A DNA stretch of 64,000 bases from Chromobotia macracanthus (lineage: Eukaryota > Chordata > Actinopteri > Cypriniformes > Botiidae). Below, piece after piece: positions 48,789 to 59,439 of this stretch; the stretch's first letter is position 1; each line of letters begins with the position of its first letter. The notes under the pieces were generated by a model that saw only the letters and a program-made list of their open reading frames with translations, did not search any database and had not been told where the DNA came from. Where the stretch lies: the NCBI GenBank assembly GCA_036877525.1, contig JAZGTH010000041.1, forward strand, positions 868,001 through 932,000. The letters are read 5' to 3'. The position numbers and the translations under genes are program-made.

Positions 48789-49570
48789 GTGCGACTCCAC
48801 CGAGCAGGGACACCGACAGGGCGTTGCAAGTATGCTAAGTATCCATTGCTTGTTCGCTTTCTTTTTTACGCTCCACTTTGTCTCATTACTAAGATGTGCT
48901 CCCAGCCTATCCCCACTGCGTCTTGCAGACGCATTATCACACACTCAAGGCGCCGACGTAACCCACACCTTCTACGCTCCCTCAGTAGCACCTCTACTCA
49001 GCCACTATCTCTATCCATTGGGTTGTGGAACTGCCAGTCAGCGGTCAACAAAGCAAACTTCATCCCCGCTTTCGCCAGCCAGTCAAATCTCAGTGCACTG
49101 GTTCTGACAGAAACATGGATCAACCACGAAAACACTGCAACCCCATCAGCCCTCTCATCCAACTTCACTTTCACACACACACCCCGCCCCACAGGGCACG
49201 GAGGGGGAACAGGTTTGCTTTCATCTAACGCATGGAACTTCACTCCACTACCCTCTCTCTGCAATAATGCATCATTCGAGTATCATGCAATAATAGTCTT
49301 TTCCCCAGCAAAAATCCATGGGGGGCAATAGATGGTTGTCATCTATCGCCCCCAAGGTCAACTGGGCAACTTCATCGAAGAACTTGACATGCTGCTATCA
49401 TCTTTTATAGAATATGGCACTCCAATGGTAGTTCTTGGTGACTTTAACATCCACCTAGACAGACCGCAAGCAGTCGACCTCTTAGCTCTTCTGCCCTCTT
49501 TTGACCTCCTACTAACTAACACTCAACTAGCAACTAGACAAGCAACTAGACCTGATCTTCTCTCGTAACT
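48789..49570 (+). pseudogene. L2-type LINE endonuclease region
   Basis: An apurinic/apyrimidinic-type endonuclease is read from 48789 with a TAG stop at 49329-49331, after which the same frame continues. Motifs: GLWNCQSAVNKANFIPAF near the N terminus, LVLTETWINHENT (catalytic Glu), MVVIYRPQG and TPMVVLGDFNIHLD (GDFN catalytic block). A short duplication (CAACTAG twice and AGCAACTAGAC repeats) at 49525-49552 shifts the frame before the final catalytic SDH block (MSDHVF in the other frame near 49607). Confidence 0.85.
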
Positions 49571-49582
49571 GCACTGCAAATA

Positions 49583-51607
49583 ATGTCCTTGTTACACCTC
49601 TACATATGTCTGATCATGTCTTCATACAATTTACTGTTACCCTCCCTCCATGCTCACCACCCACCCCTGTCTCTGTTCGTCGCAACCTCACCCACTTACT
49701 TCGTATCAAAGGTCTCCACTTCCATCCCATCAATAACCAAGTTCTCATCACTCAGCGCTGAGGCAGCAACTGATACTCTCTGCATAACTTTAACATCCTG
49801 TTTTGACGATATCTGCTCTCTAACCTCCAGGCAAACACGTGCAACAACCTCAAGTCCCTGGCTGTCTGAGACCCTCCGCAGCCACCAGATCATGCTCAGA
49901 GCCATGGAGAGAAAATGGCACAAGTCAAAAGATCCCACGGATCTCAACAAGTATCAGTCCCTCCTCTCTTCCTTTTCCAAAAGCGTCTCCACTGCCAAAG
50001 CTGCCTACTTTCAAAACAGGATCAGCAACACTTCTAACAGCCGTCAACTATTCTCCACCTTCTCATCTCTCCTTAATCCCCCCCACCTCCACCCACTACA
50101 TCCCAGATTGCCAATGACTTTGCCAAATTTTTCACAGACAAAGTAGCTACCATCTGCAACCAATTCTCCGCCCCCTACACCTCTAACCCCCCTCTACCAC
50201 TATGCCATCCAACACTCTCCTCTATTTCTCCTCTCTCTTAGACAGACGTCTCCAAAATTATCCTCTCCAGTTGTCCTACCCCCTGCCCCCTTGACCCTAT
50301 CCCCTCACACCTACTACAAGCAATGTCTCCATCACTCTTGCCTGAACTCACACACATTCTAAACATGTCAATCTCTACAGGAAACATTCCCTCTTTGTTC
50401 AAGCAGGCTCGGGTAACCCCACTGCTGAAAAAACCTACACTCGACCCCTCAGTGGTCAACAACTATAGACCAATTTCACTCCTACCATTTCTCTCAAAGG
50501 TTCTTGAAAAGGTTGTGTTTAATCAGCTGTCTTCCTATCGCTCAACAGTCTGGCTTCAAAAAAGCACACTCCACGGAGTCTGCCCTCCTGTCGGTGGTTG
50601 AAGACCTACGGCAGGCTAGAGCCAACTCCATGTCGTCTGTCCTCATCCTTCTTGACCTCTCTGCTGCCTTCGACACGGTGAACCAGATTCTATTATCTGC
50701 ACTCTCCAACCTGGGCATCTCTGGATCTGCACTCAACTGGTTCAGCTCATATCTCACCGACAGATCTTTCAAGGTTTCATGGAGAGGTGGGGAGCCAATA
50801 TCACATCAGCTAAACACAGGGGTCCCACAGGGATCAGTTCTTGCTCCTCTCCTCTTCTCAATATACACAGCCTCTCTAGGTACAGTTATTAAATCACATG
50901 GTTTCTTATATCACTGCTATGCTGTTGATACACAGCTCTATTATTCATTCCAGCCTGACGACCCCACAATTGCTGCCCGGATCTCCGCTTGCCTTCTAGA
51001 CATCACAGCCTGGATGAAAAAATGGCACCTCCAGCTCAACCTCAGCAAGACAGAACTTCTGATAATACCAGCTAACCCATCATTAGAACACAACTTCACA
51101 GTTGAACTTGGATCATCCATTCTTACACCCACTCAGTCCGTTAGAAACCTTGGGGTGGTGTTTGATGACCAGCTGAAATTCACTCCACATGTTGCAACAA
51201 TCTCTCGGTCATGCAGGTATGTGCTTTACAACATCAGGAAAATCAGACCCATCCTGTCCGAGCACGCAACGCAGCTCCTAGTCCAAGCACTCGTAATATC
51301 AAGGCTGGATTACTGCAATGCCCTTATGGCTGGCCTTCCAGCCAATGCAACCAAACCCCTGCAAATGATCCAGAATGCTGCAGCACGTCTGGTCTTCAAT
51401 CAAACAAAAACAGCCCATGTCACATGCCTCCTGACCTCACTCCACTGGCTACCTGTAGCCGCCTGCATCAAATTTACCCTTACGCTTGCCTTTAGGACAA
51501 TAATCGGAACCTCTCCCTCCTACCTTAACTCACTCCTCCAGACATATGTCCCCTCCTGCCAGCTACAGTCAGCTAACGAGCGACGGCTGACCGTTCCCCC
51601 ACAATGA
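49583..51607 (+). pseudogene. L2-type LINE reverse transcriptase, catalytic motif lost
   Basis: The frame moves from 49583-50146 to another at 50150-50560 (TPLLKKPTLDPSVVNNYRPISLLPF) and back from 50504 to the stop at 51607. Motifs: STESALLSVVEDL, ILLDLSAAFDTVN (motif A), GVPQGSVLAPLLFSIY (motif B), HCYAVDTQLYY (motif C). Active relatives have YADD; here the first aspartate is valine (GCT GTT GAT), which should abolish catalysis. The C-terminal LVISRLDYCNALMAGLP, IQNAAARLVFN and LTSLHWLPV blocks are complete. Confidence 0.88.
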
Positions 51608-51955
51608 GGCGTCAGATCAATCTGTAAAACTTTCACCTATTCCGTTCCTTTGTGGTGGAATAAACTCCCAGCCTCTGCTGAGACCATCACAACCTTCAAA
51701 AAACAATTCAAAACACACCTGTTTCGCAGACACCTGTCTGAACCCTAATGCTCTTCTATCCTATCCTCAAAAAAAAAAAATCCCTGTTTCTAGTCCATCT
51801 TTCTCTCTAGTAACAGAATACAATGTCCGCTTGTAAATGCAGCTTTGCAGACTCGGCTCATTGGCGTGCAAGACAAAATGTTTAATGCTCTCGTCCTTTG
51901 TAAGTCACTTTGGATAAAAGCGTCTGCTAAATGACTAAATGTAAATGTAAAACAT

Positions 51956-52530
51956 AACCAGGTTATTTTCCCAGTTATGTTAAAACCAATCCCAATGCTT
52001 GGAGAACCCTTTTGAAAGTATCTTGATATTCTTATTTGCTAACACTAATGTGTGAAGTAAATAGATTTTTTCCCAAAGTGATCCTATTGCGCACTCTTTA
52101 AGCTCCATCTATTGTTAAAACTATGCTTAGGTTTGAACCATAAACACCAAGTATCCAGTGCAGTGTAACATTTAAGTCTATGCTTTGTACAAGATCAAGA
52201 TTGGGATGGAGGAATTTTTCCTGTTTTCTTGTTTGTTGTTTTGTTATTTTTCTTGTTTACTGTCCATAATACAACACTAGCATTGCTTGGTTTTAGTCCA
52301 TCTGAATCTGAGTTTGGCCGTTCTGTATGCAGACCACTGAAAGTTCTGCAAGAAAAACATTTTCTGTGACATGTTCCTCACAGCAAAAGAATGTTTTAGA
52401 TTATGTTAGTAATTTCTGTGAGCAACTGCATGCTGCATGGAGTTTGGCAAGGAACTCACTTAGTATTGTTTAAGAACAAATGAAGACTTGTTATGATCAT
52501 GAGCCTGTGCAGCATTCTTTCCAGGTTGGG
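51956..52530. other. AT-rich spacer, nothing recognised
   Basis: No gene or named element found. Confidence 0.5.
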
Positions 52531-52890
52531 GATCAGTGCCCAGTTGCATGAAAACGCTTAAGGAAACCCTTAATTATAAGATTAAGGGTATCTTTAGTGA
52601 AACATGGTTTGCAGAAAAAAACCCTAAGGGTCAACTTAAGAAGCCTTAAGACTGTCACTAAATATTTCCCCTTAACTACTTAAGTGTTTGTTATGGATTG
52701 CTACAAAGTCCTTAGTAACAGTTTCACCTTTAAAAAAATCAAGGGAACAACACAGCTCCTTTAAGCCTCAAACACGATGGCTGATTTTATGTTGCGAAAG
52801 AACAGGGAGTGCAGTTTTCAGAGATCGTAATTAAATTCTTGTTAAATTGTATAAAATCATGTGCACTACTTTTATATTACAATATATATA

Positions 52891-53043
52891 CATTTATACG
52901 CATCTGACAGACACTTTTATCCAAAGCGATTTACAGTACATTCAAGGTATACAATTTATCAGCAACGTGTTCCTTGCGAATCAAATCCACCACCTTTTGT
53001 GCTGTTAACGCAATGCTCTACTTATTGAACTACAGGACCACAT
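52891..53043 (-). repeat. tRNA-derived SINE, minus strand
   Basis: Plus-strand reading gives the tail first (CTGACAGACACTTTTATCCAAAGCGATTTACAG) then B box and A box in reverse (CTCTACTTATTGAACTACAGGACC). The anticodon position reads AAC rather than AGC. Confidence 0.8.
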
Positions 53044-53399
53044 ATCCAGGCAGTCACATAAATCAGTTTCACTTAAATGAAACACTGGTTCCCTTTCAAA
53101 GGATCTCGACGTTGCATCAAGCTTGAAGCTATGGGGAATGTGCTTCAGTCTGAACACATGTAAAACTAGACCTATTTATAGACAGGTCAAGGTCATGTGA
53201 CATAGTCTCAGCTTCTTGTCTTCAAAAAGCCTGTTTGTCCGCAGGTTAGTCAGATCTGAGTGTGAGGGGAAAAAAGGAGATATGAGTGCTAGGAAGCAGC
53301 TAGAAACACGCAGGCCTCGCAGCCCAAGAGAAAGTTTGATCTGAGGACCGTGCTTTTCTCAAAGGCTGCAAAGAACACCTGATGCCAGCAGCACTACAC

Positions 53400-54085
53400 T
53401 ATATCCATCCCATCTCTCTTTCATGTACAGATACTCCCTGTTGGTTCTCTGACTCAGGAGACTGGGCAGGTAGAGAGGATGATACCTCTCTTGGATTTTC
53501 TGGCAGCATGAAAACGTCTGCTCAGTTTATCCGCATACCAAGTGCTTTCTTTCGGCCTAGCTCCCAAGAACAAGCTACACGGCATCAAGATGTTGTTTTA
53601 GCTCATATGAGCTGCTTAGGGCTGAGACTCAACCCCAAGAAGAGCATGCTTTCTCCAGTTCAGAGAACTTCTTTTTTACGGGTAATACGGGCAGTGTTTA
53701 GCTAGACCAGCACCTAACAGTCTTCCAGATTCTGAGGCTGTTAGGATTCATGGCAACAGTGTCCAGCGGGATTCTGTTGGGCCTACTGCATGGAAAAGTT
53801 CTGGCTAAAGAAAAATAGGGTTTCATCCCATAAACCTAAGAGTTACGCGCTGAGGGCTTTGTATTCTTTCTATGTGGATAAGACCCGGTTTCTCTCCTTG
53901 GGTCCCATTCTTGGCAAAAATGTGTTTCAGGTTGCTCTCCGTCAGAGCGATGTACATTCCAGGTCATGCGAATCTGGGAGCAGGCATCCTGTCAAGGCCC
54001 GGGGAATGGAGGCTCCTTCCCTGTGTAGTGGAGTCCATTTGGCAGAGGTACGAGTGGAAGTGGACCTGTTCATGAGGAGTTGACA
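53400..54085 (+). pseudogene. DIRS-like RT C-terminus and RNase H
   Basis: LAHMSCLGLRLNPKKSMLSPVQRTSFL near 53600-53680 (read in blocks) is the end of the RT palm and connection. From 53872 the frame reads SVRAMYIPGHANLGAGILSRPGEWRL and VESIWQRYEWKWTC, the conserved RNase H tail of the family (PGH.N.GAD.LSR). Frameshifts separate the pieces. Confidence 0.75.
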
Positions 54086-54489
54086 CACTGTCCCCGTTGG
54101 TTTAGTCTGTGTAGTGTGTGACGTGTTTGACGTGACACTAGTATAATGTTCAGCATGGGCCAATTGAACAGAAGCAAGGAACGACTACTGGAGAGAGGAA
54201 GATAGTACAGCAGGCAAGTGAATAATTGACACAATAGTCTCTCAGGTTTGACTTTGTATTAACAATAGAAAAATATTCCTTCTAGTGCTTTGCCTGAGAT
54301 GTGTAAATTGTATATTTACAATTGAGCATTAGGAAAATAAGCAGAACTCAATGAGTTCACATTGTTTTGGGGCCAACCCCATTATGGTTCTCAGACCTAC
54401 TATCTTTTCCGGATGATTTCCCCTTGGGAGCTCCTAGGGATTCTCTGTTTCAGACTCGGGGTTCAATCTTTCACCCCTTGCCAGAGATT

Positions 54490-55640
54490 TGTAACCTCTG
54501 GGTCTGGCCCCTGTGGGGAGCCAGCTCCTAAATGCTGGTAACTCAACTGAGGTTGTAGAGACCATTCTGAGTTACAGAGCTCCGTATACTAGGAGACTGT
54601 ATGTCCTAAACTGGCAGTTCTTTGTGTCATGGTGTGAGCAACATCATTTTGACCCTGTTCATTTCCTCTTTTGGTTCAGTTCTGGGGTTTTTCTCCAAGA
54701 GTGCATTTCTGCAGGGTTAGCTCTGGCTACCCTTAAGGTCTATGTGGCCACTGTGCTAGCCACAAATCTGTTGATGGAGCCTCTGTTAGGAGACATCCCT
54801 TGGTCTCGTTTTCTGTGTGGTGCAAGATGGCTGAGGCCTTTCTGTCACATGCAGGTTCCCTATTGGGACTTTACTATAGTTTTAGAGGGGTTTATCTTCA
54901 GTTCTATTTGAGCCCCTAGAGTCAGCATTAGGTAGCCTCTGAAGGTGGCTCTACTATTATCTCTTACACCGCTCAACGGTGTAGGGGATCTACAGGCTCT
55001 ATCAGTAGACCCTGCCTGCTTGGATTTTGCCCCTGGCTATGTTAAAGCCATGTTGCATCCTAGACCAGATTATATCCCCAAGGTGCCTGCTGCAGGTGGT
55101 CACCCAGTTGTACTTTAAGCCTTCTGTTCTTGCCGGCGCAGGAAAGGCTTCATTTATTTTATTTTATGTTAGTTATCACAGCATTCCTGTAGCTCAATTG
55201 GTAGGCCATTGTGTTAGCAGTGCAACGGTTGTGGGTTCGATTCCCTGGGGAGTACACATACTGATAAATGTATAACTTGAATGTACTGTAAGTTTTTTTT
55301 TTTTAATAAAAGTGTCTGCCAAATGCATAAAATGTAAATGTTTATTGTGTCAAATTAGAACTTTGAGGATCTATGTCCACTGCCAGTGGTGTAAGACCTC
55401 TCGGTTCTCAGCTCAGAGGTAATGATCTCACTGGATCATAGATGCTATTACCCTGGCCTATGAGGCCTGTGATCATCTAAGGCTCTGTCTAGGGGAGCAT
55501 CCCTCAGTGACGTTTGTGCTGCCTTTATTAAATTTTACACTTTAGACTTGAATTCAACTCCAGGCGCTCAGGTCCTCCTGGTTCTAACTCTGCTCCTGAT
55601 GTTTTTTGTGCCAATGTTTCACAGCATCTGGGATAGGCCT
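54490..55640 (+). pseudogene. DIRS-like tyrosine recombinase, interrupted by a SINE
   Basis: From 54513: SQLLNAGNSTEVVETILSYRAPYTRRLYVLNW, then LATLKVYVATVLATN and FLCGARWLRPF, the N-terminal core-binding portion of the recombinase. It is followed by a catalytic-domain segment with stops (DLQALSVDPACLDFAPGY near 54985-55040). A SINE at 55181-55340 splits it. After the SINE the text resumes (WIIDAITLAYEACDHLRLCLGEHPSV). The catalytic tyrosine end is not readable. Confidence 0.78.
55181..55340 (+). repeat. tRNA-Ala-derived SINE inside the DIRS-like recombinase
   Basis: GCATTCCTGTAGCTCAATTGGTAGGCCA (A-box region), anticodon arm GTG-TTAGCAG-TGC (AGC), GGGTTCGATTCCCTGG (B box), then AACTTGAATGTACTGTAAGTTTTTT and AAAAGTGTCTGCCAAATGC. 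Same family as 46580-46730. Confidence 0.88.
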
Positions 55641-56689
55641 TTTCTCACTGTGCTGTAGTGGGTATTATCGTTCCCCATAGTGTCAAGCCTGGCACAGTTT
55701 CAAGGTCCAAGAGACAATTCCAAAGGGAATGTCTCTTTCGATGTAACCTGGTTCCCTGAGACAGGGAATGAGATGCTTTGTCACTTCGCCACACTTTGGT
55801 CTTGCCTGCATGGCCTTCCTTCCGGTTTAAGCTGATGTGTTCAGACTTGGGGGCACCCGAAGTGCAAGTCAAGCCTGACACAGTGTTTTGTTCCCTGTCT
55901 CACTGAACTGGATTACATACGTAACCTGAGACGTTTTCAGTGATTTCTTTGGTTGTTTATTTCTTTTTGTTGTAACAGTGTCAATAATGCTAATAATAAT
56001 TGCTATGCTAATAATAGGTGGCAGCAAGTGTTCAATTTAAGGTGCAATTTTTCATCTAACAAAAAGAGAATATTACCCTATAATTTAGCAGCCGACACAA
56101 CAGAGGAAAACACTGTCAGTGATCAGATTATTTATATGTACCCATTAGTGGTGTAAATGTTCATAGTAGTTGTAATCATTTGGGTGTCTGTGACATTACT
56201 AAACATACAGTACAATGTGTTTATAAAGACCATTTGAGTAACTGTATATACAAGTGAAAATCACTTATCCAGCATGTTTTCTCAAATCACATTGTGATCA
56301 ATCAACATGTGGTTGTACGCCTCACCAATGAATGTTTTGTTTACTGTGGGCGATTTCGTATCTATATCGACCGCTTCTCAGTTGTTATGGTTTGACAAAA
56401 TTTGTCATGACATGCTTAAGGGTATTGGTTAAGTCATTTGTTGCAACACTATTAAAGAAATCAGATTTTTTTTAACCCTTAGGAATACCCTTACTTAAGC
56501 AATTTGTATGCAACCGGGCCCAGATTCTTGTTCTGTTACCTATACCAGAGTCATTGTTGAAAGCTAAATTTGTTGGTCCTTATAAAATTCAGACAAAGTT
56601 AGGGAAAATGATAATTAGTTATGATGTAACAGGCATGACGTTACATCAGGCAGCGGTATGACAAAGATACTGGGAGAGGTGTGTGTATT

Positions 56690-58270
56690 CAATTTTATTT
56701 ATATAGTGCTTTTTACAACGTTACATTGCTTCAAAGCTGCTTTGCATATAATAAAAAGAATAATTATAATAAAACAGAACAAATGTCAGACATGTTCAAC
56801 AAAGAATACACGGTATTATTGCAAATAATTTGTGAAATGTATATTAAGTAGACTAATTAGGCATACTAGGTTTGTAGTAGGTTTATGGGAAAAAGGTAAA
56901 ACCGATAAAACCACAGCATCAAGCAAGATATCCAGCTTACATGGAGAAGGCATACAAAAACATAATATCTTATGGGACAGAGGTGTAAAGGATTTGCAAT
57001 AGTACCAAATACACACAACACACAAAAGTATGAATAGTATGAAATACAGTAATAGTATGAAATACAACACACAAAAGTAAAACACATACATAAAATATAT
57101 ACAATAAAAATACCTGAAGATTACAAAATGAAGGAAAATTGGAGAAATTTTGAGACAAAAGGAGTAGCAAAACAGAAGAGTCTTTTGGACATTAATTATA
57201 TCATACCGCTAGAAGCAGTATTAACAATTTACAAAACCCTAAACTAAGTTAGATGTCCGCAGTGTCCCAATAAGCATGCCAACAGGGTGACAGTGGCCAG
57301 GAACCAAAACTCCAATGGTGTATAGCTGGGGAAAAATCTTGGGAGAAACCAGGCTCAACCAGGAGGGCCAGTTGTCCTCTGGCAAGTTAAGACTGCAATT
57401 TATAACTTCCTTGGATATGAACGGAGAGTTGATTATAATGATTTATATGTAAATATTTATTGATAAGAAAAATATTTATTGAACTGTCAGGTCTAATTAT
57501 ATCTTGACAATATGTCAGGTATTGAGAAATGTTACCAACAGAAATAACGACTATTTGCAGCCATAACAGCACATTGCTGTGACTATGCAGGGAACAAAAT
57601 ATAGAAACTAACTAGGCTGGAGGTAGGTAGGTATGTAATGGTAAGTTTAGTAGAGAAATCCATCGAATCCTGATGATCTGTCTCAGGGTTCGTACCATCC
57701 TGGTCTCAAAGTTCAGATCCAGCTGACTACAGGACATTGGGGAAATGAAAGACAGACAGATTTAGTTTGGAGCCAGTACCTATTGGAAGTGTCCCCAGTT
57801 TACCTAATTAATGCAGCCTAAAAATCCCTTAAGGGATCTGAGTAATAAATCCACAAGACTATGCACACATACTTATGCATTATCGTGAGAACGCCAACAA
57901 GCAGGGTATTGTAATAATCAAGCCTTGATGTCATGAATGCATTAATTAATTTTTCAGTGTCTGATTCAGAGAGCATGTGTCGTAGGTTAGATATATTTTT
58001 GAGATGAAAAATGCAGTTTTACAAATATTGGAAATGTGGTTTTCAAAGGACAAATTGCTATCAAAAATGACACCCAGATTATTGGTTGTGTTTTTTTAAT
58101 AAGGGATCTGATAACAGCCAGTTTGTAAGGTTCTGGGACATATCCTAACACCAGTGATGAATTAATAATACTACGTAGAGGATCTATAATTTCAGGAAGC
58201 ATCTGTTTCAGCAACCTGGTAGGTATGGGATCTAGTATACATGTTGTTGATTTAGATCTTAGATAAAATA
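56690..58270 (-). mobile_element. L2/Rex-type LINE with internal RT deletion and dispersed 3' tail
   Basis: On the minus strand the 5' part reads LKQMLPEIIDPLRSIINSS and GYVPEPYKLAVIRSLIKK, a LINE RT N-terminal block. At about 58081-58090 it passes directly to C-terminal text (NLGVIFDSNLSFENHISNI, MLSESDTEKLINAFMTSRLDY). Motifs A to C are thus deleted. The remaining 57.9 to 56.69 kb is the non-coding tail shared with 11725-12645 and 38470-38790 (TTTATATAGTGCTTTT at its end). It belongs with 38420-39900 to one family. Confidence 0.7.
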
Positions 58271-58381
58271 TAGATAGATGTAATTATTTTTGACGGTTCA
58301 TCCCTATCTATAGCAGAGAATGACTGGAGTTTGGGCACGTTATGATACACCATCCAATATGAATGTGTTGTAGGCAATTGC

Positions 58382-58781
58382 TGTCAGGGTCCTGGCTTCC
58401 TGTTTCTGAGTATTTCTAGATTATCTTGCCAGGATCCTGACATGGCCTGTGTTCGAATCGACACAAGACAGAAAACACGAGGGCATTAAATAGCACAAAG
58501 ACAAATGACTAACAGATGCGCGAAATGAGCGCTGACGAGACAAGAGAACGAGGGGACGGGGTCAAGGCGTAAGACCGGAGAGCACAAATGAAAACAAAAC
58601 AGAGGCCATGTGCTTCCACACAAGACAAGACTCAGAGCGCATGTTCAGATCCCGATTCAAGAACCAAGACTAGAAGGAGTCAGGATCCAAACAGCACGCT
58701 CTGACGCTAAACACAGGGCATGTCAGGATCCTGGCAAGATAATCTAGAAATACTCAGAAACAGGAAGCCAGGACCCTGACA
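58382..58781. mobile_element. 400-bp MITE with perfect 63-bp inverted repeats
   Basis: 58382-58444 and 58719-58781 are exact reverse complements over 63 bases, starting TGTCAGGGTCCTGG. They are flanked by an exact 5-bp direct repeat ATTGC (58377-58381 and 58782-58786). The interior is GC-richer, non-coding and unrelated to its surroundings. Each TIR can itself fold: TGTCAGGGTCCTGGC pairs with GCCAGGATCCTGACA with one mismatch. No transposase is present, so mobility would depend on an unseen autonomous partner. The superfamily is unassigned. Confidence 0.9.
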
Positions 58782-58786
58782 ATTGC

Positions 58787-59430
58787 ATGTCTATGTTTTT
58801 CCTTAGGCAGTATCTATTTTGTTATTGAAGAAATTCATAAAATCAGATAATCTGAGCTTGAAAATCTGAGAATATTTTTACTTGTTTACTTTTTACTTGT
58901 TCATGTTTGATACAGAAGGGGATGAAAAGAAATATGAAAGACTCCTCAAGAGCCAATATAATCCATGAAAGAGCATGCTTCTTATCAGCGCATTCAGCAT
59001 CCAGGAGAGAGAGTGGAATCTTACATTCACTTACTTTATAATAGTCTATATAATATAGACTTCATAGATAATTTTAAGATAAAAAATATTTTAAGATTCA
59101 TAGATAAAGTTTTTGAGGTAGACCTGACCTGTTGAAAAAAGATGGCCTCCAGGGGTGGTGCTGCTCTTTTAACTAGAATCTAACTTTTTAATACTAAATT
59201 CAGACAAAACAGAAGTTTTAATTATTGAACCAAAATCTTCAACATTTTATTTTTGTTCCCTGCCTAGTCACAGCAGTGTGATGTTATAGCTGCAGTTAGT
59301 AACGTTATGCTTCATTTAAACTGTTAGAGCACTCTAATGTCTCACTCTAGTCTGCTTGTGAGACATTGCTGTAATGGAGGCTGGCTTACTTAAAACACAG
59401 CAGTATATTGCTCCAGACAGCTAGGCGAAG
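58787..59430. other. spacer, nothing recognised
   Basis: Some text at 58790-58990 may continue the older repeat, but no coding or structural feature is supportable. Confidence 0.45.
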
Positions 59431-59439
59431 CTGAAATCG

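Larger units (their letters stand above)
48710..51955 (+). mobile_element. L2-type LINE, near full length but inactive
   Basis: Contains a 5' leader, endonuclease, reverse transcriptase and a 3' UTR ending AGTCACTTTGGATAAAAGCGTCTGCTAAATGACTAAATG. The 3' end carries no long poly(A) but a short ATGTAAATGTAA repetition, as in L2-like elements. It has at least one in-frame stop, about three frameshifts and an altered RT active site. Confidence 0.88.
53075..55940 (+). mobile_element. third DIRS-like retrotransposon (degenerate), carrying a SINE
   Basis: Plus-strand remnants follow DIRS order: reverse transcriptase end, RNase H, linker, tyrosine recombinase, complex terminus. Gag and most of RT are missing. 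The right terminus (55735-55936) has inverted blocks (GTAACCTGGTTCCCTGAGACAGGGAA against TTCCCTGTCTCA..GAACTGGATTACATACGTAACC). Confidence 0.78.
52538..56523. mobile_element. Harbinger-like DNA element enclosing nested retroelements
   Basis: The left end GCCCAGTTGCATGAAAACGCTTAAGG and the right end CTTAAG.AATTTGTATGCAACCGGGCC are inverted. Their subterminal parts (ACCCTTAA-type blocks) also match in inverted sense (52565-52640 against 56462-56505). A small open start near 52780 (MADFMLRKNRE) recalls the Myb-like protein of PIF/Harbinger elements. The interior holds a minus-strand SINE, a DIRS-like element and a second SINE. Superfamily and exact ends are uncertain; no clean target duplication was seen. 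Confidence 0.5.

Noticed and set aside
55187..55256. second tRNA-Ala gene
   Set aside because: Same reasoning; it is the head of a SINE inserted in a DIRS-like element.
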